This document shows positions 17,310 through 25,925 of a DNA stretch of 64,000 nt, piece after piece (positions within the stretch are counted from its first letter, which is position 1; each line of letters begins with the position of its first letter). Both the position numbers and the translations under genes were made by a program. Location: the NCBI GenBank assembly GCA_937959265.1, contig CALGMA010000001.1, positions 1 to 64,000 of the forward strand, read 5' to 3'. The notes under the pieces are model-generated. The model saw only the letters and a program-made list of their open reading frames with translations, was not told the origin of the DNA and did not search any database. Origin of the DNA: an uncultured Anaerolineae bacterium (GTDB lineage Bacteria; Chloroflexota; Anaerolineae; J036; Brachytrichaceae).

Positions 17310-18539
17310 ATGCAGAAAGCAACCTATCCAGCCAGGACGATTTTCGCCATTGTGACAGGGGCAATACTCGTCTTGACCGCGTGCGCCGTTCCACAACAAT
17401 CAGCCTCGCCGGCTGCCGCACCCGCTGCGCCGACCGCACCGCCTAAAGGTGCACCGCTCCAGGCCATCGGCGAAGGCGAGGGCCAAGTGGATATCGTAGC
17501 CTGGGCAGGGTACATTGAGCGTGGCGAGACCGATAAACGATTCGACTGGGTGACGAAGTTCGAGGCCGACACCGGCTGCAAGGTCAACGTCAAGACGGCT
17601 GCCACTTCTGACGAGATGGTCGCTCTGATGAACGAAGGCGGCTTCGACCTGGTCACAGCGTCGGGCGACGCCAGCAACCGTTTGATCAGCGGCGGCAAGG
17701 TGCAGGAGATCAACATCAGCCTCATCCCCAGTTGGAACAAGATCGACCCGCGCTTGCAGAACGCGCCCTGGCATACCGTGAACGGCAAGCACTACGGCGT
17801 ACCGTATCAGTGGGGTAGCAACGTGCTGATGTACAACACCGAGGTCTTCAAAGAGCCGCCGACCAGTTGGGAGGTGGTACTCAAGGAGACGACGCTGCCG
17901 GACGGCAAGAGCAACAAGGGCCGTGTCCAGGCCTACGATGGCCCGATCTACGTCGCCGACGCCGCGCTCTACCTGAAGTTCCATAATCCCGAACTCGGTA
18001 TCAAGGACCCCTACGCACTCACCCGCGAGCAGTTCAATGCTGCGCTCGACCTCCTGCGTGAGCAGCGCAGGATCGTCGGTCGCTATTGGCACGATGCGTT
18101 CATCCAGATCGATGACTTTAAGAACGAAGGCGTCGTCGCCAGCAGCTCATGGCCATTCCAGGTGAACTTGTTGCAGTCGGAGGGTAAGCCGATTGCCAGC
18201 ACCATTCCGCAAGAAGGCGCCACCGGTTGGGCCGACACCACGATGATGCACATAGACGCCGCCCATCCAAACTGTGCCTACAAATGGCTGGAGTGGTCGC
18301 TCAATCCCAAGTTGCAGGGCGACTTGGCGGCCTGGTTCGGCAGCGTGCCGGTCGTGCTCGAAGCATGCCAGGGCAACGAGTTACTCGGTCCGGATGGCTG
18401 CAAGATCAACGGCCTGGAGAACTTCGATAAGATTTGGTTCTGGCGCACGCCGACTACCGATTGCGGCGACGGTCGGAAGGAATGCGTGCCGTATCACGAA
18501 TGGGTCACCAATTACGTGGCCGTGATCGGCGGACGCTAG
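17310..18539 (+). CDS. potD: polyamine ABC transporter substrate-binding lipoprotein, PotD/YdcS-like
   Basis: A 409-residue extracytoplasmic solute-binding protein. A signal peptide ends in the lipobox LTAC with Cys25, followed by an Ala/Pro-rich linker. The body shows the PotD-like features VDIVAWAGYIE, DLVTASGDASNRL and YGVPYQWGSNVLMYNTEVF. It would deliver putrescine or spermidine to PotABC encoded on the other strand 7 kb away. It carries its own promoter and a consensus Shine-Dalgarno, as expected for a highly made binding protein. The next gene is an aminobutyraldehyde dehydrogenase. Confidence 0.85.
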   Translation: MQKATYPARTIFAIVTGAILVLTACAVPQQSASPAAAPAAPTAPPKGAPLQAIGEGEGQVDIVAWAGYIERGETDKRFDWVTKFEADTGCKVNVKTAATSDEMVALMNEGGFDLVTASGDASNRLISGGKVQEINISLIPSWNKIDPRLQNAPWHTVNGKHYGVPYQWGSNVLMYNTEVFKEPPTSWEVVLKETTLPDGKSNKGRVQAYDGPIYVADAALYLKFHNPELGIKDPYALTREQFNAALDLLREQRRIVGRYWHDAFIQIDDFKNEGVVASSSWPFQVNLLQSEGKPIASTIPQEGATGWADTTMMHIDAAHPNCAYKWLEWSLNPKLQGDLAAWFGSVPVVLEACQGNELLGPDGCKINGLENFDKIWFWRTPTTDCGDGRKECVPYHEWVTNYVAVIGGR

Positions 18540-18719
18540 TCGTGAGTGTCGCTGGTGTCAAATAGTGTCAACAGAGTCGTTGGTGTCAGTAGGTCGAATC
18601 TGCCATTCGTGTCCAAGCATGGCTAACGCCATTCGGCACTGCTGCCACTATCCGACACTACTCGACACCGGTGACACCATTTGACACTACCGACACTATC
18701 TAACACAAAACATGACTTT
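18540..18719 (+). repeat. GTGTC/GACAC repeat region between binding protein and dehydrogenase genes
   Basis: GTGTC units dominate 18545-18590 and GACAC units dominate 18653-18710, giving the potential for a long imperfect stem. AGTGTCGCTGGTGTC at 18545-18559 is identical to 8505-8519 in the potB-potC gap. No gene or promoter is evident within it. Confidence 0.65.
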
Positions 18720-20159
18720 ATGAACCACAAGCTCTGGATCAACGGCGCCTGGGTGGAAAGCGACGGCGGCCAGGTGCCGATCGAGAATCCGGCTACCGGC
18801 GAGGTTATCGCCCATGTTGCGGATGCCAGCCGCGCCGATGTGGATGCTGCCGTACAAGCAGCCAAAGCAGCTTTCTACGACGGCCGGTGGAGCAAGCTCA
18901 CCCCCGGCCAGCGCAGCCTGGCCATCTGGAAACTGGCCGACCTGATCGAGAAGCGCGCCGAGGAGATCGCTCGCGTCGAGAGCGAGAATACCGGCAAGCC
19001 CTACGCCTTTGTGTCGCTGGGTGGGGACATTCCCTTTGCGGTGGATAACCTGCGTTTCTTCGCCGGCGCTGCACGCGACACTCACGGACATCACGCCGGC
19101 GAGTTCATGGCCGGCTACAGCTCGATCTACCGACGCGAGCCGGTTGGGGTAGTCGCGCAGATCTGTCCGTGGAACTATCCCTTCATGATGGCCGCATGGA
19201 AGATCGGCCCTGCGCTGGCCGCCGGCTGCACCGTGGTGCTGAAGCCCGCGCCCAGCACACCGCTCACCACGCTCATGCTGGCGGAACTCATCAAGGAAGC
19301 CGGCATCCCCGACGGCGTCGTCAACATTATCACCGGCAGCAACGAGACCGGCCAGGCAATGGTGGAACATCCCGATGTGCGCATGGTCAGCCTCACCGGC
19401 TCGACGAATACCGGCAAGAAGGTCATGCGCACTGCAGCCGACACGTTGAAGCGTGTGCACCTGGAACTGGGCGGCAAAGCACCCTTCATCGTGTTCGACG
19501 ACGCCGACCCCGAACTCGTCGCTGCCAAGGCAACGCTGGCCGCCACGCTTAATACCGGCCAGGACTGCACGGCAGCGACGCGCGTATATGTGGCGCGGGA
19601 CAGGTCGAGGATCGTGACCGAAGCGATCGTCGAGGCGATGCGCGGCGTGAAGATCGGCTTGCCCTTCGACGAAGGCGTGCAGATGGGGCCATTCGTCAGC
19701 CGCGCACAGCGCGAGCGCGTGATGGGCTTCATCGAACGTGCCAAAGCCGGCGGCGCGAAAGTACTCACCGGCGGCGACGTGCCCAAGGCGTTCAGCGAGC
19801 GAGGCTACTTCTACGAGCCGACGGTCATCACCAACGTAGATCAGAAAAGTGAGATTGTGCAAAGCGAGGTTTTTGGCCCAGTGCTCACCGTAACCGAATT
19901 CAAGGACGAGGCTGAAGCGCTGCACTTAGCCAATGACGTGCTCTACGGACTGGCAGCAAGCGTATGGACGCGCGACATCGGCCGGGCGATGAAGCTGGCC
20001 GCGGACCTGGAGTTTGGCACGGTGTGGATCAACGATCACCTGCCGTTGACGAGCGAGACGCCTCATGGTGGATTCAAGCAATCCGGCTTCGGCAAAGACC
20101 TAAGTGCCGAGGCAATGGCCGATTATCAGATCACCAAGCACGTGATGATCGCCACCTGA
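18720..20159 (+). CDS. patD: gamma-aminobutyraldehyde dehydrogenase (putrescine catabolism)
   Basis: A 479-residue aldehyde dehydrogenase. Catalytic residues are visible: Asn152 in PWNYP, Lys175 in LKPAPS, Glu249 in LELGGK and Cys283 in NTGQDCTA. The C-terminal segment [19 protein letters not shown] resembles the aminobutyraldehyde/betaine aldehyde branch. PatD oxidises 4-aminobutanal from putrescine to GABA. Position next to the polyamine-binding protein supports this, mirroring E. coli ydcS-ydcW. The ATG at 18720 begins the conserved [11 protein letters not shown]; an out-of-frame ATG 8 bases earlier stops at once. Confidence 0.85.
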   Translation: MNHKLWINGAWVESDGGQVPIENPATGEVIAHVADASRADVDAAVQAAKAAFYDGRWSKLTPGQRSLAIWKLADLIEKRAEEIARVESENTGKPYAFVSLGGDIPFAVDNLRFFAGAARDTHGHHAGEFMAGYSSIYRREPVGVVAQICPWNYPFMMAAWKIGPALAAGCTVVLKPAPSTPLTTLMLAELIKEAGIPDGVVNIITGSNETGQAMVEHPDVRMVSLTGSTNTGKKVMRTAADTLKRVHLELGGKAPFIVFDDADPELVAAKATLAATLNTGQDCTAATRVYVARDRSRIVTEAIVEAMRGVKIGLPFDEGVQMGPFVSRAQRERVMGFIERAKAGGAKVLTGGDVPKAFSERGYFYEPTVITNVDQKSEIVQSEVFGPVLTVTEFKDEAEALHLANDVLYGLAASVWTRDIGRAMKLAADLEFGTVWINDHLPLTSETPHGGFKQSGFGKDLSAEAMADYQITKHVMIAT

Positions 20160-20171
20160 ACCAACGGCCTA

Positions 20172-20205
20172 AGCCCAGACGCATGAAGCATCCCGCGTCC
20201 GGGCT
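20172..20205 (+). terminator. hairpin after the dehydrogenase gene
   Basis: AGCCC-A-GACGC (20172-20182) pairs with GCGTC-C-GGGCT (20195-20205) with one mismatch and a 12-nt loop. No T-run follows, so it may be a weak terminator or an mRNA-stabilising hairpin. Confidence 0.4.
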
Positions 20206-20241
20206 CACCCATTGCATCCCTCAGCGCAGGCCAACGAAGCC

Positions 20242-21195
20242 ATGAATGGCGCACACCCCTATCCTATCGTCGGTGTCTTGCCCGTCTTCCAAACGCCCTA
20301 CCACGAGGACGAAACGATTGACTTCGAGACGTTAGAGAAAGAAATCCATTGGCTCTTCGATCAGGGCGCGGATGGCATTGTCATGGCGATGGTGTCGGAG
20401 ACATTGCGGCTGAGCAGCGACGAGCGCCGCGCCTTGGCCGAAGCGGCCTGCGCAATCGGCGGCCCGCATGGCACGACGATCATCAGCGTTGGCGCAGAAT
20501 CCAGCCGGGTCGCCGAAGATCTCGCCCGGCACGCCGAGGCCGCCGGCGCGGATGCGGTGATGGCCATCCCGCCGTTCGCGACCAACGCCGACGAATCCGA
20601 GCTCAAGCGCTACTACGAGCGCATTCTCGGCGCCGTCTCCATTCCAGTCGTCGTGCAAGACGCCAGTGGTTACGTAGGTCGGACGATGTCCATTGCACTG
20701 CAAGCCAACCTGTTCAACACGTACGGCCCACGCGTCATGTTCAAGCCGGAGGCGCACCCGATCGGGCCGCGCCTGAGCGAATTACACCGCGCCACTGGGC
20801 ATCGCGCTAGTATCTTCGAGGGTTCCGGCGGCGCAGCACTGGCCGAAAGCTACGCGCGCGGCATCGCCGGCGCCATGCCCGGCGCCGACTTAGTTGATGT
20901 GATCGTCGTGTTGTGGCGCGCGCTCGAGGCCGGCGACACGAGTATGGCCAATCGGCTCTCTGCCCCGCTCAGCGCGCTAGTCGGCCGGCTGACGAGCCTG
21001 GATGCCTTCCTGGCCGTGGAAAAGTATCTGCTCGTCAAACGCGGCGTGTTCAAGAACACAATCGTGCGCGGGCCGGTCGGCTATCACCTGGATGCCACCA
21101 TGCGCAGTGAAGTGGATCGCTTGTTCGACGAGTTGCAAGCGATCTTGCTGGATGCTGCTCCCACCAACCAGCAGAGCGCGTCGCGCAAGACGTGA
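20242..21195 (+). CDS. DapA/NanA-family aldolase
   Basis: A 317-residue class I aldolase of the dihydrodipicolinate synthase superfamily. The N-terminus GVLPVFQTPYHEDETID is characteristic, and the Schiff-base lysine is probably the Lys in VMFKPEAHP. Members act on pyruvate-type or other 2-oxo substrates in a TIM barrel. The GTE/GTT motif of true DapA is replaced (MAMVSETL), so lysine synthesis is unlikely; a sugar-acid or keto-acid lyase is more plausible. It follows patD after 82 bases on the same strand and may be co-transcribed. The ATG at 20242 begins MNGAHPYPIVG. Confidence 0.7.
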   Translation: MNGAHPYPIVGVLPVFQTPYHEDETIDFETLEKEIHWLFDQGADGIVMAMVSETLRLSSDERRALAEAACAIGGPHGTTIISVGAESSRVAEDLARHAEAAGADAVMAIPPFATNADESELKRYYERILGAVSIPVVVQDASGYVGRTMSIALQANLFNTYGPRVMFKPEAHPIGPRLSELHRATGHRASIFEGSGGAALAESYARGIAGAMPGADLVDVIVVLWRALEAGDTSMANRLSAPLSALVGRLTSLDAFLAVEKYLLVKRGVFKNTIVRGPVGYHLDATMRSEVDRLFDELQAILLDAAPTNQQSASRKT

Positions 21196-21228
21196 GGACA
21201 CATAGAGCGCACCGGGCTGGACAGATGC

Positions 21229-21257
21229 TTGACACACGGGGACATACTCGTTACATT
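21229..21257 (+). promoter_or_regulatory. sigma-70 promoter of the zinc-ribbon miniprotein gene
   Basis: TTGACA (21229-21234) and TACATT (21252-21257) are spaced by 17 bp. The ATG at 21268 falls 10 bases after the -10 box, so the transcript would be leaderless. This argues against an upstream TTG start within the -35 box. Confidence 0.65.
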
Positions 21258-21267
21258 TCCGCCCGAG

Positions 21268-21468
21268 ATGCGCGTATCGCTCTATGCTGGTCGGCACGTC
21301 GCCTGGTTGCGCTTTAATACGGAGTCCGGCGAGTTCATCCTTCAGAAAGACTGGGATCAGTATGAGAACTGTGCGCAGTGCCACGGGCGCGCTGAGATAG
21401 ACGAAACGCCGGAAGGCGATTTGATTTGCCATATCTGTCGCGCCATGCTCCCCCGCCCGGCGACTTGA
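21268..21468 (+). CDS. small zinc-ribbon protein
   Basis: A 66-residue protein not assigned to a family. The C-terminal half has two Cys pairs, CAQC and CHIC, separated by 15 residues, a typical zinc-ribbon knuckle arrangement. The N-terminal half is a short beta-rich segment containing VAWLRFNTESGEF. It could be a small nucleic-acid- or protein-binding factor. It stands alone between the aldolase and molybdopterin genes and has its own promoter. Confidence 0.55.
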   Translation: MRVSLYAGRHVAWLRFNTESGEFILQKDWDQYENCAQCHGRAEIDETPEGDLICHICRAMLPRPAT

Positions 21469-21586
21469 TAAGCCTGACCTCCAGGTGAGCGTGTCTCGCC
21501 TTCCCTCATCAAAGCCCGCACGCGGTGTACTCGCAGCATTTGCCGTGCTGCTATGATGTAGCCACGGCCTGTTGCCGTCCCATTCT

Positions 21587-22636
21587 ATGTTGAGCCTACA
21601 AGAACTAGCTACCTCAGCGCAAATCAATGGCCAGCTGGCCGAGCCAACGACTGCTAGAACATTCGACGCCTTCGGTAGGCACATCCATTATCTGCGCGTG
21701 TCGTTAACGGATCGTTGCAATCTGCGCTGCGTGTACTGCATGCCAGAGCAAATGGTGTTCCGGCCCAGCGAAGAACTGCTCACCGACCAGGAGCTGTTTC
21801 GGGTGCTCGAAGTGATGAACACGCTGGGCTTCGATAAGTACCGCCTGACCGGCGGCGAACCCACTGTGCGACCCGGCCTGGTCGAAATCGTGCGGCGAAT
21901 CGCCAGTCTGTCGAATGCGCGCGAAGTGGCGATGACGACGAACGGCTTGAAGCTGGCTCAACTCGCTTGGCCGCTGAAGGACGCCGGGCTGAATCGCGTG
22001 AACATCAGCATAGATTCGCTGGACCCGGTCAAGTTCAAGCGCATCACGCGCTGGGGAGATGTGCGTGACGTGCTGGCCGGCATCGGCGCAGCCGAGCAGG
22101 CGGGCCTGACGCCGATCAAACTCAACGCTGTGGTGATTCGGGGCTTCAACGAAGATGACGTGGTGCCCCTCGCTCGGCTGACGCTCGAACACGAATGGCA
22201 GTTCCGATTCATCGAGGTGATGCCGTTCGCCGACGTCGCCGAATTTCAACAGGCGTCCATCGTGCCTACCCGCGAGATGATCGCGCGGATCGAAGCCGAA
22301 CTCGGTCCGCTGAGCGAGGAGAACGATGGCCAGCTCGACGGCGAAGCCAAGGTCTATCGCCTGCCCGGCGCACGCGGTACCGTCGGCTTCATCAGCCCGG
22401 TGACCGCACCGTTCTGTGCAAGCTGCAACCGCGTTCGCCTCACTGCTGACGGCACGCTGCGCCTTTGTCTGCTCAAGGATGGCGAACTCGATCTGCGCAC
22501 ACCGCTGCGCCGCGGCGCGAACAAGGACGACTTGCTCGAACTCATCCACGCAGCGATCTGGCGCAAGCCCTGGGGACACGACCTGGCGCATGGCGTGATC
22601 CCGATGAATCGGATCATGAGCGAAATCGGCGGGTGA
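21587..22636 (+). CDS. moaA: GTP 3',8-cyclase, molybdenum cofactor step 1
   Basis: A radical SAM enzyme of 349 residues that converts GTP to 3',8-cyclo-dihydro-GTP with MoaC. The SAM cluster motif is Cys44-x3-Cys48-x2-Cys51 (DRCNLRCVYC), GGEP follows, and the second cluster is built by FCASC and the later Cys in LRLCL. The C-terminal Gly-Gly needed for activity is present (SEIGG). The ATG at 21587 begins MLSLQELATS; a TTG lies five codons upstream. It begins moaA-moaC-moaD-moaE, with 6 bases to moaC. Confidence 0.95.
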   Translation: MLSLQELATSAQINGQLAEPTTARTFDAFGRHIHYLRVSLTDRCNLRCVYCMPEQMVFRPSEELLTDQELFRVLEVMNTLGFDKYRLTGGEPTVRPGLVEIVRRIASLSNAREVAMTTNGLKLAQLAWPLKDAGLNRVNISIDSLDPVKFKRITRWGDVRDVLAGIGAAEQAGLTPIKLNAVVIRGFNEDDVVPLARLTLEHEWQFRFIEVMPFADVAEFQQASIVPTREMIARIEAELGPLSEENDGQLDGEAKVYRLPGARGTVGFISPVTAPFCASCNRVRLTADGTLRLCLLKDGELDLRTPLRRGANKDDLLELIHAAIWRKPWGHDLAHGVIPMNRIMSEIGG

Positions 22637-22642
22637 AAGACT

Positions 22643-23122
22643 ATGGAACTGACGCATCTCGATCCATCCGGCCAGGCGCGCATGGTTGATGTGGGCACCA
22701 AGGCCGATACGCACCGCACAGCGGTAGCGCGCGGGACCGTGACCATGAGCCACACGGCGTACGACGCCATCGTGCAAGGCAACGTGAAGAAAGGCGACGC
22801 CCTGGGCGCAGCGCGCATCGCCGGCATCATGGCTGCCAAGCGCACCAGCGACCTGATCCCCCTTTGCCACCCCATCCCGCTGACGCGGGTCGAGGTTCGC
22901 TGTGAACCCGTGGACGGGCGTATCGAAGTCGAGGCGCGCGTCGAAAGCGTGGGCAAAACCGGCGTGGAGATGGAGGCGCTCACAGCCGTGAGCGTCGCCG
23001 CGCTCACCATCTACGACATGGTAAAGAGCATTGACCGCGGCATGACGATCAGCGAGGTGAAGCTGGTCTCGCGCAGCGGCGGCAAATCCGGCGAGTGGCA
23101 TGCGGATGACCAACCGGCCTGA
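22643..23122 (+). CDS. moaC: cyclic pyranopterin monophosphate synthase
   Basis: A 159-residue protein that rearranges the MoaA product to cyclic pyranopterin monophosphate. The family motifs [29 protein letters not shown] and [18 protein letters not shown] are present (each fully conserved in character). Catalytic Lys and Asp of the KSIDRGM segment are retained. It overlaps nothing and sits 6 bases after moaA and 16 before moaD. Confidence 0.95.
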   Translation: MELTHLDPSGQARMVDVGTKADTHRTAVARGTVTMSHTAYDAIVQGNVKKGDALGAARIAGIMAAKRTSDLIPLCHPIPLTRVEVRCEPVDGRIEVEARVESVGKTGVEMEALTAVSVAALTIYDMVKSIDRGMTISEVKLVSRSGGKSGEWHADDQPA

Positions 23123-23138
23123 TCGCGAGGGATGACGG

Positions 23139-23384
23139 ATGTTGATCAAACTGTTCGCCACGTTGAAAGATCGCGCCGGCGCAGGTGAGATCACTGTGGC
23201 AGCAGAGGACAACTGCACGGTCGCCGAGCTGCGCGCCCGTATCGCTGCGCAACACCCTGAGCTTGCCGAGCTGGTTGCGCGTTCGATCGTCGCGGTCAAC
23301 CGCGAATTTGCCTTCAACGAGGACGTCGTGCGCGCGACGGATGAAGTTGCCCTCTTCCCACCCGTAAGCGGCGGATGCCTATGA
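23139..23384 (+). CDS. moaD: molybdopterin synthase small subunit with two extra C-terminal residues
   Basis: An 81-residue ubiquitin-fold protein that carries the sulfur used by MoaE to make molybdopterin. VALFPPVSGG is the usual C-terminal segment. MoaD must end in Gly-Gly to be adenylated and thiocarboxylated, but here Cys-Leu follows the Gly-Gly before the stop. The last codons overlap the moaE start. Either the tail is trimmed, or the copy is unusual; a sequencing error of 6 bases is less likely because the moaE frame is intact. Confidence 0.9.
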   Translation: MLIKLFATLKDRAGAGEITVAAEDNCTVAELRARIAAQHPELAELVARSIVAVNREFAFNEDVVRATDEVALFPPVSGGCL

Positions 23385-23830
23385 CCGAGCCAACGATCGT
23401 TCGAATTACGACCGACCCGATTGATTTGAACGCGCTGCAGCAGGCCGTGACCACGCCACGCGACGGCGCTGTGGTGTTGTTCACCGGCACGGTGCGCGGC
23501 ATCACCGGCGCAGAGCAAACCGCGATGCTTGAGTACGAGGCTTATACCGAGATGGCGCTGGCCAAACTTCGGCAAGTCGCCGACGAGATGCGGGCCCGTT
23601 TTGCGCTGATCCACGGCATCGCCTTGGTGCAGCGCGTAGGCGAGATGGCCGTTGGCGAAGCGACCGTCGCCGTTGTCGTGAGCGCCGGACATCGCGGGGA
23701 TGGCGCATTCGAAGCCGCGCGCTATGGCATAGATCGGCTGAAGCAGATCGTGCCGGTATGGAAGAAGGAAACACGCCCCGATGGCTCCGCCTGGGTCGCA
23801 GGCGATTACACGCCAAGTCGAGGGGATTGA
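23375..23830 (+). CDS. moaE: molybdopterin synthase catalytic subunit
   Basis: A 151-residue protein that uses MoaD thiocarboxylate to insert two sulfurs into cyclic pyranopterin monophosphate. The family signature VPVWKKE, with its catalytic lysines, is at about 127-133, and ERVGxxxxGE appears as QRVGEMAVGE. The start is the ATG at 23375 or the in-frame ATG at 23381; both overlap moaD, so translation is probably coupled. It is last in the moa operon; no molybdenum transporter or moeA is present in the window. Confidence 0.93.
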   Translation: MPMTEPTIVRITTDPIDLNALQQAVTTPRDGAVVLFTGTVRGITGAEQTAMLEYEAYTEMALAKLRQVADEMRARFALIHGIALVQRVGEMAVGEATVAVVVSAGHRGDGAFEAARYGIDRLKQIVPVWKKETRPDGSAWVAGDYTPSRGD

Positions 23831-23914
23831 GCACAACGCGTCTTCACCCATCGGCCGACTCGACGTGGCCAGACAACATCGTTCGCTATTTTTGACGGCA
23901 CTCGACCATCGCCC

Positions 23915-25918
23915 ATGCTGCTCCCAGATCACATACTCGGCCTGGCGGCGTTCGTCCTGATCAATCTGATCCCCGGCTATGCGTTGATCGAGATCTTCTG
24001 GCCGCGGGCATCGCTGCTTTCGCCTGCCGAACGCTTCGGTCTAGCCATCGGCACCGGAGTCGCGATTCCACCGCTGCTGATCTACCTCGCTGATCTCACC
24101 GGGCTCAGATGGGGACGCGAGGCAACTTGGCTTTATGCAATAGTCGCCGCGCTGAGCGTGATCGCTACGGCAATCATGCGACGTCACATCGTGCGCGCGT
24201 CAGCTTTTGACTGGCAGCGCACTGACTGGGCCTTTCTCGGGCTGCTCACCATGACGCTGATGGCAGCTTGGGCACGTTTGTATTCTGTGCGCGAGTTGCG
24301 CGCCGGCATGTTTGGCGACTCAGTTCACCACACAATGATCGTGCAACTCATGCTCGAGAATGGCGGGCTTTTCTCGTCCTGGCAACCTTATGCGCCGCTC
24401 ACCACGCTGACGTATCACTTCGGCTTTCACGCGAATGTCGCGTTCTACGCCTGGCTGCTTGGTGCCCCGGCAACCAGCAGTGTGCTCATCTATGGTCAGT
24501 TGCTGAATGCGGGTGCCGCGCCGCTGGCGTTTCTGCTGGCGTCGCGCGTCATCGGCGCGTATGTGCCCGACCGCGCATCGGTCGCCGCTGCCGCCGGATT
24601 GTGGGCAGCTGTCTTCACCGGCTTTGTGAACACCATGCCGGCCTACTTCGTCAACTGGGGTCGCTACACACAACTGGCCGGCCAGATCATCTTGCCCGCG
24701 CTGATCGTCGTGTGGATCGAGTTGATTGAACGAAGTGCGGGCGGTGGTATCAAGGCCAACTGGCGACCGATGGCATTGGCGACCCTGCTCACGACAGCGT
24801 TGATGCTGACGCACTACATCGTCACCATCTTCGCCGCACTCATGGTGGGTAGCTACTTGATCGCGCGCATCTTGCAGCTCAGCGCAGCCCGGCCGGCACT
24901 CCGCACAGCGCTGCCGGTGTTGGGTGCCGCTTTGGCAGCGCTCATAGCGGCGTGGCCATGGATTCAAACGACGCTTACCGGCGGCCTGCTGCGCAACACG
25001 TCGTTGATGGTTGGCGGCGGTGTTAGCGCTGACCGCGTGGCCACTTATGCGACGCTGACGCCGATCACGCCGTTCTATCTGAAGGGTTGGCTACTCGCGT
25101 CGGCGATCGTTGGCCTGGGCATAGCCATCGCACAACGACAGGGGCGTCCGACGATCTTCGCAGTTTGGGCAGGCTTGCTTCTGTTCACGATTACCCCAAA
25201 CACCTTCGGCCTGCCCGGCAACGGCGTCATAGATCAGCTCACAGCCTACATCGCTCTCTATGTGCCGGTCGCGCCGTTGGCCGGTTACGGCTTGGCCGAA
25301 TTGCACGCTTGGGTGACCAATCAGCTCGGGACGTGGCTGCGATGGGCAATGCGCATCTATTTGCCCATAACCGCAGCCGCGACGCTAACGATCAGCTTGT
25401 GGGACGCAGTCACCTGGCTACCGCGCGTCGTCGAGCCCACTCGGCAAATGCTCACGGCAGCCGACGAACAGGCAATGGCGTGGATCACTGACCATCTGCC
25501 TGAGCACGCCCGTTTTGTGGTCAACACATTTCCAGCCTACGGCGGGTCGCTGATCGCCGGCACCGACGGCGGCTGGTGGATCCCCCTTATGACTCAACGC
25601 GAAACTAACCTTCCGCCGATCACCTACGGTAGCGAAGCGTTCGAGGATCCGATGTTTTATCGTCAGACCAACGCCTTCGCAGCCGCGCTGCGCGGCGCAC
25701 CGCTCACCGACCCAACGCCGCGCGCCATCAACCTGACGACGCCGGAGAACGTTCAACGCCTGCGCACCGCGGGATTCACACACGTGTACAAGGGCGCCAA
25801 CCAAACGCCTGGGCCGGCGCAGGCCGACTGGATAGATACGGGTGCCCTACGCAAGAGCGATCATTTTCAACTGATCTACGAGGCGGACGGCGTCGAAATC
25901 TTCGCGCTTGTAAAATGA
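23915..25918 (+). CDS. large polytopic membrane protein, glycan-cluster associated
   Basis: A 667-residue protein with roughly 12-14 hydrophobic segments from residue 8 to about 505, followed by a soluble tail of about 160 residues that likely faces outward. The external-loop acidic motif GDSVHHTMIVQ near residue 138 and the tail AWITDHLPEHARF recall lipid-linked-sugar glycosyltransferases of the GT-C type (as in DUF6541-like proteins). The family is not identified with certainty. It opens the second glycan cluster, 8 bases ahead of a glycosyltransferase gene, so a role in surface-glycan assembly is inferred. Confidence 0.6.
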   Translation: MLLPDHILGLAAFVLINLIPGYALIEIFWPRASLLSPAERFGLAIGTGVAIPPLLIYLADLTGLRWGREATWLYAIVAALSVIATAIMRRHIVRASAFDWQRTDWAFLGLLTMTLMAAWARLYSVRELRAGMFGDSVHHTMIVQLMLENGGLFSSWQPYAPLTTLTYHFGFHANVAFYAWLLGAPATSSVLIYGQLLNAGAAPLAFLLASRVIGAYVPDRASVAAAAGLWAAVFTGFVNTMPAYFVNWGRYTQLAGQIILPALIVVWIELIERSAGGGIKANWRPMALATLLTTALMLTHYIVTIFAALMVGSYLIARILQLSAARPALRTALPVLGAALAALIAAWPWIQTTLTGGLLRNTSLMVGGGVSADRVATYATLTPITPFYLKGWLLASAIVGLGIAIAQRQGRPTIFAVWAGLLLFTITPNTFGLPGNGVIDQLTAYIALYVPVAPLAGYGLAELHAWVTNQLGTWLRWAMRIYLPITAAATLTISLWDAVTWLPRVVEPTRQMLTAADEQAMAWITDHLPEHARFVVNTFPAYGGSLIAGTDGGWWIPLMTQRETNLPPITYGSEAFEDPMFYRQTNAFAAALRGAPLTDPTPRAINLTTPENVQRLRTAGFTHVYKGANQTPGPAQADWIDTGALRKSDHFQLIYEADGVEIFALVK

Positions 25919-25925
25919 AGCGACT

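Noticed and set aside
18540-18719. CRISPR-like array in the GTGTC-rich region
   Set aside because: Units are 4-6 bases and irregular, with no regular spacers.
21704-23932. 742-codon minus-strand frame opposite the moa genes
   Set aside because: It is antisense to four genes with intact catalytic motifs and has a His/Ala/Arg-biased shadow composition.
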